A DNA stretch of 64,000 bases from Treponema sp. (GCA_018385415.1 JAHAZA010000010.1:5802-69801), one strand, 5' to 3'; counted from the stretch's first letter, positions 1 to 10,285 are shown. The notes: a model not told the origin generated them from the sequence alone. Numbers and translations: made by a program.

Positions 1-366
1 AGCAGCATCACGATCAAGGTATGTAATAACACAATCAGCATTAATAAAGCCTGCGTAATCCAGAAGTGAATTCATATTATTCTCTTTTGAATAGGCATCA
101 GGTTCATAATACATAATTGCACAATCATAGAAGTTGCTTACCAGCGAGGCACCCTGGGAAACTTGTTTTAAAAAGGAATTATCTTCTGAAACTCCAGTTA
201 TCAGGATAGTATAATCTCTCTTTGTAACCGGAAATGTTTCATCTGGTGCAGCATCTTGAATCTGTCTGAAATTCATAAAAATAATTCCAGAACACACAAC
301 AATTGAAATGAATAGTGTACAAAGAATTATGATTTCACGTTTTCTATATCTTCGTTTAGCTGTCAT
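1..366 (-). CDS. Periplasmic binding protein-like protein, 3' part missing
   Basis: The first 122 codons of a gene that runs off the left edge of the window. The N-terminus has Arg/Lys-rich residues 4-10 and one hydrophobic segment (about 11-32), so the protein is secreted or membrane-anchored. From residue 48 the pattern (ILITGVSEDNSFLKQ, then an alternating strand/helix pattern) resembles the first lobe of a type 1 sugar-binding protein of the LacI/RbsB fold; that is an inference from pattern. The ATG is chosen because a good promoter sits 7 bases upstream. There is no Shine-Dalgarno site, so translation is probably leaderless. Its promoter lies inside the end of addA, so it can be expressed separately from addA. 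Confidence 0.6.
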   Translation of the reverse strand, partial: MTAKRRYRKREIIILCTLFISIVVCSGIIFMNFRQIQDAAPDETFPVTKRDYTILITGVSEDNSFLKQVSQGASLVSNFYDCAIMYYEPDAYSKENNMNSLLDYAGFINADCVITYLDRDAA

Positions 367-373
367 ATTTAAA

Positions 374-402
374 ATTATACTATTTCAAATTTCATTCTGC
401 AA
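374..402 (-). promoter_or_regulatory. Promoter for leaderless binding-protein gene
   Basis: Read on the minus strand: TTGCAG, 17-bp spacer, TATAAT, then 7 bases to the ATG at 366. The -35 box and part of the spacer lie in the last codons of addA. Transcription would start at or next to the ATG. Confidence 0.7.
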
Positions 403-3400
403 CCGAAACAACTTTCTCAAGATCAACTGTGGCACATATATCAGTTATATCCTCAACCCTTCCATAACGAAGATAGTAAAGCACACATCTGATTTTTGAA
501 GAATCTATATCCATCATTTTTGCAATTGCATCTCTATAACATGCAAGCTGATTACGATAGATTGCTGGATTCACTTCTTTATTTGTTTTGTAGTCAACAA
601 TAGTAAAGCCAGAACAATCAGCATTTTCAAACACAAGGTCAATCTGTCCATTAATAATTTTTTCTGCAACAAGACTTTTAAATGAATACTCACATTTATA
701 AAATTTATTTTTAGAAACAGAATCAGCAATTTGTTTTCCAATTTCGGATTCTTTAAACTGAAGCTGCATTTTTCTACAAATCTCATCAAGAACTTCCAGA
801 GACTTTTCATTACCATGAAGTCCTACAATTTCTTTATTAAGAACTTTAACTTCTTCATTTTTAATAGCCCACTCAATATAAGCATGTGCTATTGTACCAA
901 AGTTTGAATAAGTAAATTCAGGTTCTTTTTTCTTTGCAGATATTGATGACAGAACAAGCGTATCAATCTGTGAGTATGGAATTTTTTTGTCTACAACAAT
1001 TTCATATTTTGCATAATCATGAGTTTCATCATCTGCTTCATGAAGATGACTTGGAGAAACATAAACAGTTTTTGGTTCCTGTTTTTCTATTACTAAAGCT
1101 TTTTCATATTTATCTTTAAATTTATTTTTTACATTACTTCGGTCAAATCTACTTTTATCTTCCTCAGGGATTTTGAATGCCGGAATTTTTTCAAAAGTAA
1201 ATGGACATTTTTTACTCAACACATCTGGTATTGAATAGGCTGTATCAAGACCTTCTGCTGGTTCGCCTTTTAAAATCGCTTCTTCATATGGCGAAATTAC
1301 AAATCTGCTTAATGCAGGCATTAAAACATCAAGAATACGAGAAGGCTTTTTTTCCCCTTCTGGTGTATAATCATACTTCTTAAAATCTGAAAATTTATAA
1401 CCACCGGTAATAAAAAGTCGATTTTCTGCACGTGTTAATGCAACATAAGTAACTCGTCTAAGTTCAGCACAACTCATATTAGCTGACAACTCTTTTTGAT
1501 GCTTATAAAAATAATTATCTTTATTCTTACTTAATGGATTTGCCGGTGTATTCACAGTAATTCCAAATTCTTTACTTGAATAGATAATCTGGGAATTGGA
1601 ATCATTTGCTCCCTGATGGCCTGTTCCACAAATAAATACAACTTTAAACTCAAGCCCTTTACTTTTGTGAATAGACATTATGCGCACACCCTGTGAAGCT
1701 TCAAGAGGAATTTCCATACCATCAAGTTTTTCAGACTCAGCCTGGTAGCTATCTATAGAATCAACAAATTCAGAAATACCAATATTTGAAAGATCGGCTT
1801 GTCTTGCTAATTCAAACAATCTGTCATAAGCTGATGAATACATATAAACTGTTTTATTCCATACAGTTTCATACCTGTATCCAGTTTCATCCCACAAATA
1901 TGAAATTATTTTCGTAAGTTTTTCCCGCTTTACCAGCCACAAGAGTTCTCTATAAATCAACTGACACTTTTTATATTTAAGAAGAGCATTTCCTTTAAGA
2001 CAAATTTCAGCATCCAAATCAAAAAGACTTTTATCTTCATCAACAAATGTTAAAATACTCTTTACTTCAAAATCAGAAAGATTTGCAAAAGGAGAGCGAA
2101 GAATTGTTAAAAATGAAAGCTTATCATTTGGATAGGCAACCAGTCTTAAAAATGACATCACATCGTTTACAGGTCCATCAGAATAAAAACCTTTTACTGT
2201 TTCAGAAATAAAAGGTATTCCCTGATTTAATAAAATTCGTTCATATGTTGGAAGAAGTGAATAGCTTCTGAATAAAATTGCAATTTCATTTGGTGAATAC
2301 TTTATATTATCGTATTTTCCATCAAGAAGTTCTTTAATCTTTGCTGCAACCCAATAACATTCAGAAACATCAGAGTTTTCAAACCCATCTTCAACAGGCT
2401 CATTTTTATCAAACAATGCAAAATGCACTCTTGGAACAAACAGCTTCTTTTTTTCTTCTTCGGTAATATCTTCAATTTTGGACAAAGGAATTTCCACATT
2501 ATGATAGACAGCTTCATAATCCGGGATTATTTCATTACTAACTTTTTTTGCTTCTTCATCTTTTTGTGTATAAAAAACACATGAATTTATTTCTTCATCA
2601 TTTGCAGGCGGATAATTAATTCCTCCGAATATAGTATTAAACGCCGCAATTAATGCAGGATGAGAACGATAATTTGTTTTTAACTCTCTATTTCCTTTTT
2701 TAAAATCATTTGCCAGCCCACGAAATACACTGACATCTGCGCCACGGAATTTATAGATACTTTGTTTTTCATCTCCAACAAAAAACAGCTTATCTTTCTC
2801 AAGCTCACTGGATTTTGGAACAGATTTTTCGTTTCTTTCTTTTTTTTCTGCAAGAAGGAAAAGCAAATCTCGCTGCATGGAGTTATTATCCTGAAATTCG
2901 TCAATCATTATGTAGCGGTATTTTTCCTTTTCAATATTTCTGATTTCAGGATGATCAATTAAAATTCTTAAAGCAAGGGATGAAGCATCTGAATAAGTCA
3001 ACATACCGCTGCTTCGTTTCGTTTGATTTACCATTTCCTGAAATTCCTCAAACAAAGGAATCAATTGATTAACATACTGAGTACCATATAAATAATTTTC
3101 AACAGAATTAAGATTATCAACAAGGCGTCTGATACAGTCATGAATTTCTTTGATATCATCAATTCCCTTGGCACTACTTTTATTTACATCAGCGATAGAT
3201 TTAAAATATGAAATAAATTCTGTTCTTTCTTTTGAAATGGGTTCATTAAAATTTACAGCAGGAATTTCAATTGGTTCATTTTCAAGTATTGCAGAAAGAT
3301 TGGTAAAATAATTTGTTTTTTTGTTTCCAGGATAATTTTCAAAAGCAGTTTTCATACTTTCGTAAGCTTTTAAGAGCTCACTACAAATCTTATTCCATTC

Positions 3401-3970
3401 TGACTCGATGACTTTATACTGAGCCATCAAAGTTTTCTTAAAATCAATTTTTTCAGCAACTGTAGAATTTTCAAGGATTGATTGTGCAAATAATTGAGAT
3501 GCAATTACATCAAATTCCTTTGTTTCTACAAGAACTTTTATTGCTTCATTATCACGATTTTTTAAAATAAACGGCAGGGCCATACTTTCAACCCTTGCTT
3601 TAATTGTTGCATCATCAATCACAAAATCAGGACTTATTCCATAATAATGACAACCTAATCTTGCAACTTGTGAACAATAACTATCAAGAGTTTTAATATT
3701 TGCCTTATAAAAATCTTTTGCTTTTTCAGGAATTGCCTTTGATAATTCAGCATAAATTCTGCTGTTCATTTCTACTGTAGCTTTCTTTGTAAAGGTCAAT
3801 GTTAAGATCTGATCAACTCTGCAAGATTTATCACGAAGCAACAAATCTGTAAAACGTTTTGACAGTACACTGGTTTTTCCAGAACCAGCACCAGCGCTGA
3901 CAACAGCATTTATGTTAATATCAATTGCTCCCTGTTGTGCACTATCAGGAGATGTACTTACTTTAGCCAT
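392..3970 (-). CDS. addA: AddA-type helicase-nuclease subunit
   Basis: A 1192-residue UvrD/RecB-family ATP-dependent helicase with a C-terminal PD-(D/E)XK nuclease domain, expected to act with AddB in resecting double-strand breaks for RecA-mediated repair. Visible motifs, in order: Walker A GAGSGKTS (residues 27-34), motif II IDEFQD, motif III GDEKQSIYKFRGAD, motif VI VTYVALTRAENRL and the nuclease core VDYKTNK near residue 1145. The length matches AddA (about 1200). The ATG follows GGAG by 6 bases. It lies 13 bases after addB and is probably co-transcribed with it. Confidence 0.93.
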   Translation of the reverse strand: MAKVSTSPDSAQQGAIDININAVVSAGAGSGKTSVLSKRFTDLLLRDKSCRVDQILTLTFTKKATVEMNSRIYAELSKAIPEKAKDFYKANIKTLDSYCSQVARLGCHYYGISPDFVIDDATIKARVESMALPFILKNRDNEAIKVLVETKEFDVIASQLFAQSILENSTVAEKIDFKKTLMAQYKVIESEWNKICSELLKAYESMKTAFENYPGNKKTNYFTNLSAILENEPIEIPAVNFNEPISKERTEFISYFKSIADVNKSSAKGIDDIKEIHDCIRRLVDNLNSVENYLYGTQYVNQLIPLFEEFQEMVNQTKRSSGMLTYSDASSLALRILIDHPEIRNIEKEKYRYIMIDEFQDNNSMQRDLLFLLAEKKERNEKSVPKSSELEKDKLFFVGDEKQSIYKFRGADVSVFRGLANDFKKGNRELKTNYRSHPALIAAFNTIFGGINYPPANDEEINSCVFYTQKDEEAKKVSNEIIPDYEAVYHNVEIPLSKIEDITEEEKKKLFVPRVHFALFDKNEPVEDGFENSDVSECYWVAAKIKELLDGKYDNIKYSPNEIAILFRSYSLLPTYERILLNQGIPFISETVKGFYSDGPVNDVMSFLRLVAYPNDKLSFLTILRSPFANLSDFEVKSILTFVDEDKSLFDLDAEICLKGNALLKYKKCQLIYRELLWLVKREKLTKIISYLWDETGYRYETVWNKTVYMYSSAYDRLFELARQADLSNIGISEFVDSIDSYQAESEKLDGMEIPLEASQGVRIMSIHKSKGLEFKVVFICGTGHQGANDSNSQIIYSSKEFGITVNTPANPLSKNKDNYFYKHQKELSANMSCAELRRVTYVALTRAENRLFITGGYKFSDFKKYDYTPEGEKKPSRILDVLMPALSRFVISPYEEAILKGEPAEGLDTAYSIPDVLSKKCPFTFEKIPAFKIPEEDKSRFDRSNVKNKFKDKYEKALVIEKQEPKTVYVSPSHLHEADDETHDYAKYEIVVDKKIPYSQIDTLVLSSISAKKKEPEFTYSNFGTIAHAYIEWAIKNEEVKVLNKEIVGLHGNEKSLEVLDEICRKMQLQFKESEIGKQIADSVSKNKFYKCEYSFKSLVAEKIINGQIDLVFENADCSGFTIVDYKTNKEVNPAIYRNQLACYRDAIAKMMDIDSSKIRCVLYYLRYGRVEDITDICATVDLEKVVSVAE

Positions 3971-3983
3971 TTATAACTCCATT

Positions 3984-6773
3984 TTAATCCCACGCAGGAC
4001 TTACAGTAAAAATTCTTCTGCAAATACTTTTATAATCACATCCACTGCAGGCTGAATAACTTAATTTTAAAAGTGCTGGTGAAAATTCATGTTTACGAGC
4101 ATAATCTGCATATTTTTTTGCAAGTTCAAGACAACGATTTTGTGTCATTAAGAAATTTTCATTTACATCATCTTTTACTTTTATATCATCAATATCTGAA
4201 TACATAACAAAAAATTCTGCATCACGTATTCCAAAAAAAACACAGGCAGAAATTTTCTGAGTTTGCTTTAATTTTTTATCAACAACATATTTATATACAG
4301 GCAATTGGAAATTTGGAACTGATTCTGCCTGGCCATCCCAAAATGCATTATAAGGTATTCCATTCTTTGTTGATTTAAAATCAACGATTACCAGCTCTCC
4401 ATCCGGTGAAACAAGCATACAGTCTATTCTTGTTTTAAAAATAAAATCATCTTCATATGATTCATAATCTTTTTCGATTTCACTAACCATGTAACCATTA
4501 AATGTTTTTGAAAAGATATTTACAGCATTTAAAATTACATTCTCAATAGCAGCCATAGAAGATTTATACAATTGGACAGCAAGATGACTTGCATGAAAAC
4601 TTTCAATTCCATATTTCACCGAATCAATCAGCATTTCCTTCTGCTTATTTGGAATTGATTGTATTGATAAATCATACATCAGCGACATATTTTTATCTTT
4701 TAATGCAGTAAAGTATTTTTCCAAAATCCAATGATACAAATTTCCAATTGCATACTTATTCACTAAGGTAGCTGCACTATCTTCTTTGTAGACATCAAAA
4801 ACGCTACCCAGCAAGAATGATCTTGGACATTCATAAAATCGTTTCAAATCCGAAACTGTAACACTAATCTTTCCATTTTTAAGTAATGCGTTATCAATTT
4901 TTTCACTAACAGATTTTTTTACAGATGGAATTATTTCTTGTTCAGATCGTTCACATTTTTCCCAATTATCGAATCCTGCCTTCTGCACTCTAAAAAGTTT
5001 TTCAGGAAGCTTTCTTTTATCATCAGAAAGATAAGCATCCAATTCTTCTGTAAAAGGATCATTTTCTGCATATCCAGGAACGAAGGATTTAGAATAAGGT
5101 CTGTGGTCAACCTGATTAAGATAACTGTTTGTAAATGCGTATGCATCAATAGTTTTTTCACTACAGGTAAAGAAAACATCCTTCTGAGAATTCATTGCAT
5201 ACAACAGAATAAAATTCTCTGTTATATTTGAATCATTTACAAATCCCAATACTTTGCGTTTATCGTCACGCAAAAAAGAAAGCTGCTTATAAACAACAGA
5301 AGTATTATTCTGACTGGCATCCACAATAACATGAACATCAAAAGGTGCACAGGCAGCAGTTTTAAACGGCAATATCTGAACACCTCGTGAACTATTCTGA
5401 GGAACATACATTATTCCATCAAGATAGTCGCAGAAGAAATTGTAGAATGAAGGAATATTAAAAATTCCACTTTCTGTAAATTTCTCTTCAAGATCTATCA
5501 AGCCGCCTAATTCAGAAATACAACGACTTAAAATTTTATCATTTTCAGGAGGAAAATCCTCTTTTGCAAAATCAAAGAATTTTTCACGAAAAAGAAAATA
5601 ATTAGTTCTGATCTCACTAAAGCTCTTTGATTTTACAATTTTTTCTGTAAAGAAAATCAAATCTTTATAAAGGGGTTCAATTCGCTCTACCGATGATGAA
5701 TCAACCGGATACTTAAATGATTCCTTCCATACATCTATTTTTTTTCCGTTATACTCATAAGAACAAAGACAATTATTTTCACGGCCGAAATTTATCAGCA
5801 TATCAATTGCTGCCGGTTCTTTCCAAGGCAATTCTTTATTAAGTAAAAGAGTTTTTATTGAATCGTAAGAAAAATCTTCTGAACAGCAATTTCTCAATTG
5901 AGAAAAAAGAAGTCCTGCACCATTTGCCGAAAGAGGTCTTCCAGTTCTGAGTACATGAGGAATTTCATATCTATCTAAATCTCTCTCCAGATAAGGACCA
6001 TATGTATCCATATCAGGAACAGAAATTGCAATTTTATTCCATGGAACATTTTTATCATTATGAATATTCCACAGATAATGCATTACATCCTTTAACTCCA
6101 CACGAGAATTTGCATAAAAATGCCCATCAGGCTTCTCAGCTTTTTTTGAATTTTCATCAATATGAATAACTGTGATATCATCCGATGATTCCAGAATATC
6201 CTGATACTCTGCGTAGTCCATTAAAATCTCAGGAAAGAAAATAAAATATTTATTTCCATCAGGTTTAAATGGTGGAGTTTCCCAGGCGGGATCAAACAGA
6301 TTATTATTATCGAGAAATTCTTTATATCTCTTATATATCTCTAAAAAATCCTGATCTTCTTCATCAACAATAATGTTCTTCTTTTCAATATTGTTTTTCC
6401 ACATTGAAAGAGATGGAAGAATTTTAGCAATCCAGGTCGAAAACCTTGTTGCAGACTGTGCAAATTCCTGAGTGATAATGCTTTTTAAAAAAGGTGAAAT
6501 AGAATTTTGAAGAATCAGATTTTCTGCAAATATTGTTCGTAATGTTGAAGGAATTGAATTTTTATCCTGATGCTGACTTCTGATCGATTCTCCTTTAAAT
6601 TCATCCCAAGCAATAAAGCGTTCAAGTGCAACACAGGCTGCGCCACTAAATTCCAACGCTTTATCTGCCCACATTGAAGCACTGATTTGAGTCGGAAATA
6701 CAAAAACAGAATTTAAATTCTTAATATTTGCTGATATGCAATTTTTAATTACAGTGTCATTAATTTTATTCAT
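3984..6773 (-). CDS. addB: AddB-like nuclease subunit, helicase motif lost
   Basis: A 929-residue partner of AddA. The C-terminal quarter is a PD-(D/E)XK nuclease (VIVDFKSTK). It is framed by cysteines at FYECPRSF and at the end (CSGCDYKSIC), the four-Cys pattern that holds an Fe-S cluster in AddB. The N-terminus reads VFPTQISASMW where Bacillus AddB has its Walker A, and no GxGKT is visible anywhere, so this subunit probably does not hydrolyse ATP. That fits the AddB role as a recognition and nuclease subunit. The start overlaps the stop of the upstream gene by one base (TAATG), indicating coupled translation. Confidence 0.85.
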   Translation of the reverse strand: MNKINDTVIKNCISANIKNLNSVFVFPTQISASMWADKALEFSGAACVALERFIAWDEFKGESIRSQHQDKNSIPSTLRTIFAENLILQNSISPFLKSIITQEFAQSATRFSTWIAKILPSLSMWKNNIEKKNIIVDEEDQDFLEIYKRYKEFLDNNNLFDPAWETPPFKPDGNKYFIFFPEILMDYAEYQDILESSDDITVIHIDENSKKAEKPDGHFYANSRVELKDVMHYLWNIHNDKNVPWNKIAISVPDMDTYGPYLERDLDRYEIPHVLRTGRPLSANGAGLLFSQLRNCCSEDFSYDSIKTLLLNKELPWKEPAAIDMLINFGRENNCLCSYEYNGKKIDVWKESFKYPVDSSSVERIEPLYKDLIFFTEKIVKSKSFSEIRTNYFLFREKFFDFAKEDFPPENDKILSRCISELGGLIDLEEKFTESGIFNIPSFYNFFCDYLDGIMYVPQNSSRGVQILPFKTAACAPFDVHVIVDASQNNTSVVYKQLSFLRDDKRKVLGFVNDSNITENFILLYAMNSQKDVFFTCSEKTIDAYAFTNSYLNQVDHRPYSKSFVPGYAENDPFTEELDAYLSDDKRKLPEKLFRVQKAGFDNWEKCERSEQEIIPSVKKSVSEKIDNALLKNGKISVTVSDLKRFYECPRSFLLGSVFDVYKEDSAATLVNKYAIGNLYHWILEKYFTALKDKNMSLMYDLSIQSIPNKQKEMLIDSVKYGIESFHASHLAVQLYKSSMAAIENVILNAVNIFSKTFNGYMVSEIEKDYESYEDDFIFKTRIDCMLVSPDGELVIVDFKSTKNGIPYNAFWDGQAESVPNFQLPVYKYVVDKKLKQTQKISACVFFGIRDAEFFVMYSDIDDIKVKDDVNENFLMTQNRCLELAKKYADYARKHEFSPALLKLSYSACSGCDYKSICRRIFTVSPAWD

Positions 6774-7693
6774 TACTTTTCTGAAGAAACATAATCATGA
6801 TAATAAGTGGCAAAACATGTATATGTCTGTGCAACATTTTTTGCTCCAATATTATAATCGACCCATGTTGTTTTAAAAAGCTTTATAACACCAGGAATAT
6901 AAGCTAAATCTGAAGGCATTACATAATTAGAATCAATTTGTTTTTCAACAAAGAAATCATGCACACTTTCTACAGAATTTGCCAGAACATAAGCAACAAA
7001 TGAAGAACATACAAAATCATATTTGTCTTCACAGAATGTTTGTTCGCTTGTTGCAAAAGGCTTTGCAGCAAACTGCTGCTTATCTTTCGGAGAAAAGAAC
7101 TTTCTGCCTACAGCCTTCCACGCAATTTTAACATTCTGATTTATATTATAGCATGTTCTTGTATCATCGTAATAGCTTTCGACAAGATTTTTTGCTTTTT
7201 TATATTCTTCTTCAGTTACTTTAAGTGCATATGTAATCTCAACGGACTTGTAGATATTACATTTTTTCATGTATTCATTATCACCAGAATTTGTACATGA
7301 TTCTAAATAAAGGTTATGACCAGAATTACTTGATGTCAAACCATAAAAACCGTCATCAAGAGAAAAACCTATTGCAGAATGACTTGAATAATCAGGATTT
7401 ACATCAACAAACTGGATACATTTGCTCAAGACATTTTCAATGCATAAAGGATTATCATAATATGGCTGATACAAACGGATAAAAATCCAGTGATCCTGTG
7501 TCAGGGCCTGTTTTAATTCCTCTGATATATAAATCTGAAAAACATTATCACCCTTATCTAAACCCAACTCTAAAGCTGTAGTTTCATCAACTGTTCTTTC
7601 TACAAGTGTAGAACGACAGTTAGATTCAAACAGTGCAAAGATAACTGCAAATACAGTTAATATAATTGTCAGTACTTTTTTATTAACTCTCAT
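6773..7693 (-). CDS. Secreted permuted papain-like (YiiX/NlpC-P60-type) protein
   Basis: A 306-residue protein with an N-terminal hydrophobic signal (MRVNKK start, hydrophobic to about residue 22) ending near SNC; a lipid anchor is possible but the lipobox is poor. Two motifs fit a circularly permuted NlpC/P60 or YiiX-like cysteine hydrolase fold: an early His in SHSAIGF and a later Cys in YDFVCSSFVAYVL. The family includes amidases and peptidases acting on cell-wall or lipid substrates; the substrate here is unknown. The ATG at 7693 is chosen because the longer frame would start inside the promoter. It is translationally coupled to addB by a TAATG overlap, an odd partner for a secreted protein. 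Confidence 0.5.
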   Translation of the reverse strand: MRVNKKVLTIILTVFAVIFALFESNCRSTLVERTVDETTALELGLDKGDNVFQIYISEELKQALTQDHWIFIRLYQPYYDNPLCIENVLSKCIQFVDVNPDYSSHSAIGFSLDDGFYGLTSSNSGHNLYLESCTNSGDNEYMKKCNIYKSVEITYALKVTEEEYKKAKNLVESYYDDTRTCYNINQNVKIAWKAVGRKFFSPKDKQQFAAKPFATSEQTFCEDKYDFVCSSFVAYVLANSVESVHDFFVEKQIDSNYVMPSDLAYIPGVIKLFKTTWVDYNIGAKNVAQTYTCFATYYHDYVSSEK

Positions 7694-7706
7694 AATCGAC
7701 CAAAAA

Positions 7707-7735
7707 AATATAATAAAAAAAATTAGTACTGACAA
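7707..7735 (-). promoter_or_regulatory. Promoter of the papain-like/addB/addA operon
   Basis: Minus strand: TTGTCA, 17-bp spacer, TATATT, then 13 bases to the ATG at 7693. The leader would be about 6 bases and has no Shine-Dalgarno site. Confidence 0.6.
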
Positions 7736-7770
7736 CTAGTTTTATTCTTTAAATTTTCTTATTTTTTACT

Positions 7771-7776
7771 TATAAT
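7771..7776 (+). promoter_or_regulatory. -10 box for mutS2
   Basis: A perfect TATAAT 13 bases before the mutS2 ATG. No convincing -35 is seen 17 bases upstream. The predicted leader is 6-7 bases with no ribosome binding site, mirroring the divergent promoter on the other strand. Confidence 0.5.
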
Positions 7777-7789
7777 TATTGAACTTTGT

Positions 7790-10285
7790 ATGAACACAAA
7801 AACCCTTGCTGAATTGGATTATTACCGTATCAAAGAGACTATTGCCGGATTTTGTAAAAGTGAAGAAGGCAAAAACGAAATTTTAAAACGGGAACCATTA
7901 ACTAATTACAGTGAATATGAATATCTAAAAAATCTCAGTCGTGAATGGGCAGCATGCTATAACTCATCAAAAGCAGTCACAATGTCATCATGGCCCGGAA
8001 TTTCACCTCTATTCGGAATTTTAAAAACTGCAGGGGCTTCACTGGACCTTGATGAACTATACGCCTTAGGGCTTTTCTGTCAAAGCCAGAAAAAAATCAC
8101 AGACAGCATTAAAGCAAACCAGCAGGAATTAAATCTTAAAAAACTACCTTCGGTTGCAGCTCAAATGCCAGACCTGACAGGCGCTTCAAAAATCATTTTT
8201 GGAATTCTTAACCCAGACGGCGAATTAAAAGAGCTCCCAACCATCAGAGAAATCAAACGCAATATTGCTGCAATCAAAACAGAAATTGATTCTCTTATTC
8301 ACAAATACACAATCGATACCTCAATCGCTGGTGCACTTGAATCAAATGTTCCAGCACTTCGTGCAAACAGACAGGTTCTGGCTGTAAAATCAAGCCAGCG
8401 AAGTGCCATTAAAGGTATTGTTCACGAGGTTTCACAAACTGGTCGAACTGTTTACATTGAACCAGAAGACGTTGTAAGAAGAAACAATGATTTAATAGAA
8501 GAAGAATATCGTTTGCAGGAAGAAATTAAAAAGATTCTTCTTCAGGCAACAGTTCAGCTTGCCGACTATCGAGAAGCTTTCATGGAAAATCTTCCAAAAA
8601 TGATTCTTCTTGATGCAACAAGTGCAGCTGCTTTATGGGGAAATCAAAATGCCTGTTGTTATGCATTAAGTTGTGGAGAAGAACGACCTAACGATCCAAA
8701 AGCTCAGGAAGCGCCATTACTTTTAGGAGCACGCCATCCTCTTTTAGGATCAAAAGCTGTTCCAATTGATATCAGATTTGCATCAAACAAAAACGTGCTG
8801 ATTATTACAGGTCCAAATACTGGCGGTAAAACAGTTACATTAAAAACCTTTGCCCTTTTCTGTCTTCTTAACCAGACAGGTTTTCCTGTTCCAGCAGCAG
8901 AAGGAACTCGTTTACCATTATTTAAGGATATTTACTGTGACATTGGTGATGAACAGTCTCTCGATCAATCCCTTTCTACATTCAGCGGTCACATGAAGAA
9001 TATAGCAGAAGCCATCAACAAAGCTTCGGACAAATCACTTGTTCTTCTTGACGAGCTTGGAAGTGGAACAGATCCACTTGAAGGTTCAGCAATTGCAATG
9101 GCAACACTGGACATCTTAATAGAAAGAAAATCATTTGTACTCGTTACAACACATCACGGCGTTCTTAAAAATTATGGTTATACAAAGGAATCATGCATCA
9201 ACGCCAGTGTTGAATTTAACTCTGATACTTTATCACCAACTTACAGGCTTATTATGGGTGTTCCTGGCGAAAGTCACGCTCTCGAAATCGCAGAAAAAAA
9301 CGGACTGAGTCAGGAAGCAATCCAGAAAGCTAAAAGTTATATTCAGACAGAACAGGCTGATATTTCTTATCTCATCAAAGGACTTAATCAAAAGCATGCA
9401 GAAGTTGATGCAATGATGCAGTCATTCAAAGAGAAAGAAGAAAAAATTAATCTTAAAGAACAGAAAACCTTCTCCAGAGAACACAATCTTAAACGCCGCG
9501 AGCACGACCTTAAGATTGCAGAAAATAAAAAAGAACTTTCCTTCTTAAAAGAAAGCCGCAAGCGTCTCGAAAATCTCGTACGGGAATTAAAAGAAGGTGA
9601 AATCACAAGAGAAAAAACTCTCGCAGTAAAGGAATTTATCAACGACCTCACAGAATCAATTGAGAACCATACAGAAATTCTTGAAGCCGAAGAACGGAAC
9701 CTGGACAAAGCAGAACAGAAACAGAAGATTAAAAATTCCTCAAATCAGAATATCGGCACAACTGACAGTCAGACCAGAACACAATATAAGTTTGAACCTG
9801 GTATGGATGTTCTTGCAGGAACTTCAAGAAACAGAGGAACTTTAATAAAAGAAGAACGCAAAGGAATGTGGTCCGTTCAATTCGGAACTTTAAAGATGAC
9901 CGTAAAAGAAAAAGAACTTACACCTGTTGCAAAACCTGTAGATAACTACAAGCCAAGCATTGTTGTAGATCTGGCAGAACCTGAAACAGTAAAATCAAAC
10001 TTCTCAGATTTTGCACCAAGCCTCTCAGGCATGCCCACAAACCATCCGGTATTTGAGCTTCGTCTTTTAGGAATGCGTGTTCCAGAAGCCATCAAACTTC
10101 TTGAACGACAGTTAGACCTTTGTGCAATGCAAAACTTTCACGAATTTTCAATCATTCACGGAAAGGGAACAGGAGCATTACAGCAGGCTGTAATTGATTA
10201 CCTTTCAACCTATCCTGGCATCAAGGAATTTAAGTTTGCTCCACCAGAAGACGGTGGAAGCGGAAAGACTTACGTTAAAATGTAA
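7790..10285 (+). CDS. mutS2: MutS2 family ATPase with Smr domain
   Basis: An 831-residue MutS2. In order it shows the lever/clamp region, the MutS-type ATPase (Walker A GPNTGGKT near residue 342, Walker B LLDELGSGTDP, and TTHHGVLK), a long charged coiled coil (about 520-650), a KOW-like patch (about 670-720) and a C-terminal Smr domain with HGKGTGAL. MutS2 proteins bind branched DNA and, in Bacillus, collided ribosomes. The LDxRG motif of Smr is altered to LRLLG, while the second motif is intact. It is a single-gene unit, divergent from the addAB operon. Confidence 0.93.
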   Translation: MNTKTLAELDYYRIKETIAGFCKSEEGKNEILKREPLTNYSEYEYLKNLSREWAACYNSSKAVTMSSWPGISPLFGILKTAGASLDLDELYALGLFCQSQKKITDSIKANQQELNLKKLPSVAAQMPDLTGASKIIFGILNPDGELKELPTIREIKRNIAAIKTEIDSLIHKYTIDTSIAGALESNVPALRANRQVLAVKSSQRSAIKGIVHEVSQTGRTVYIEPEDVVRRNNDLIEEEYRLQEEIKKILLQATVQLADYREAFMENLPKMILLDATSAAALWGNQNACCYALSCGEERPNDPKAQEAPLLLGARHPLLGSKAVPIDIRFASNKNVLIITGPNTGGKTVTLKTFALFCLLNQTGFPVPAAEGTRLPLFKDIYCDIGDEQSLDQSLSTFSGHMKNIAEAINKASDKSLVLLDELGSGTDPLEGSAIAMATLDILIERKSFVLVTTHHGVLKNYGYTKESCINASVEFNSDTLSPTYRLIMGVPGESHALEIAEKNGLSQEAIQKAKSYIQTEQADISYLIKGLNQKHAEVDAMMQSFKEKEEKINLKEQKTFSREHNLKRREHDLKIAENKKELSFLKESRKRLENLVRELKEGEITREKTLAVKEFINDLTESIENHTEILEAEERNLDKAEQKQKIKNSSNQNIGTTDSQTRTQYKFEPGMDVLAGTSRNRGTLIKEERKGMWSVQFGTLKMTVKEKELTPVAKPVDNYKPSIVVDLAEPETVKSNFSDFAPSLSGMPTNHPVFELRLLGMRVPEAIKLLERQLDLCAMQNFHEFSIIHGKGTGALQQAVIDYLSTYPGIKEFKFAPPEDGGSGKTYVKM

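Noticed and set aside
9388..9708. Minus-strand frame of 106 residues in mutS2
   Set aside because: Antisense of the MutS2 coiled coil, with no ribosome site.
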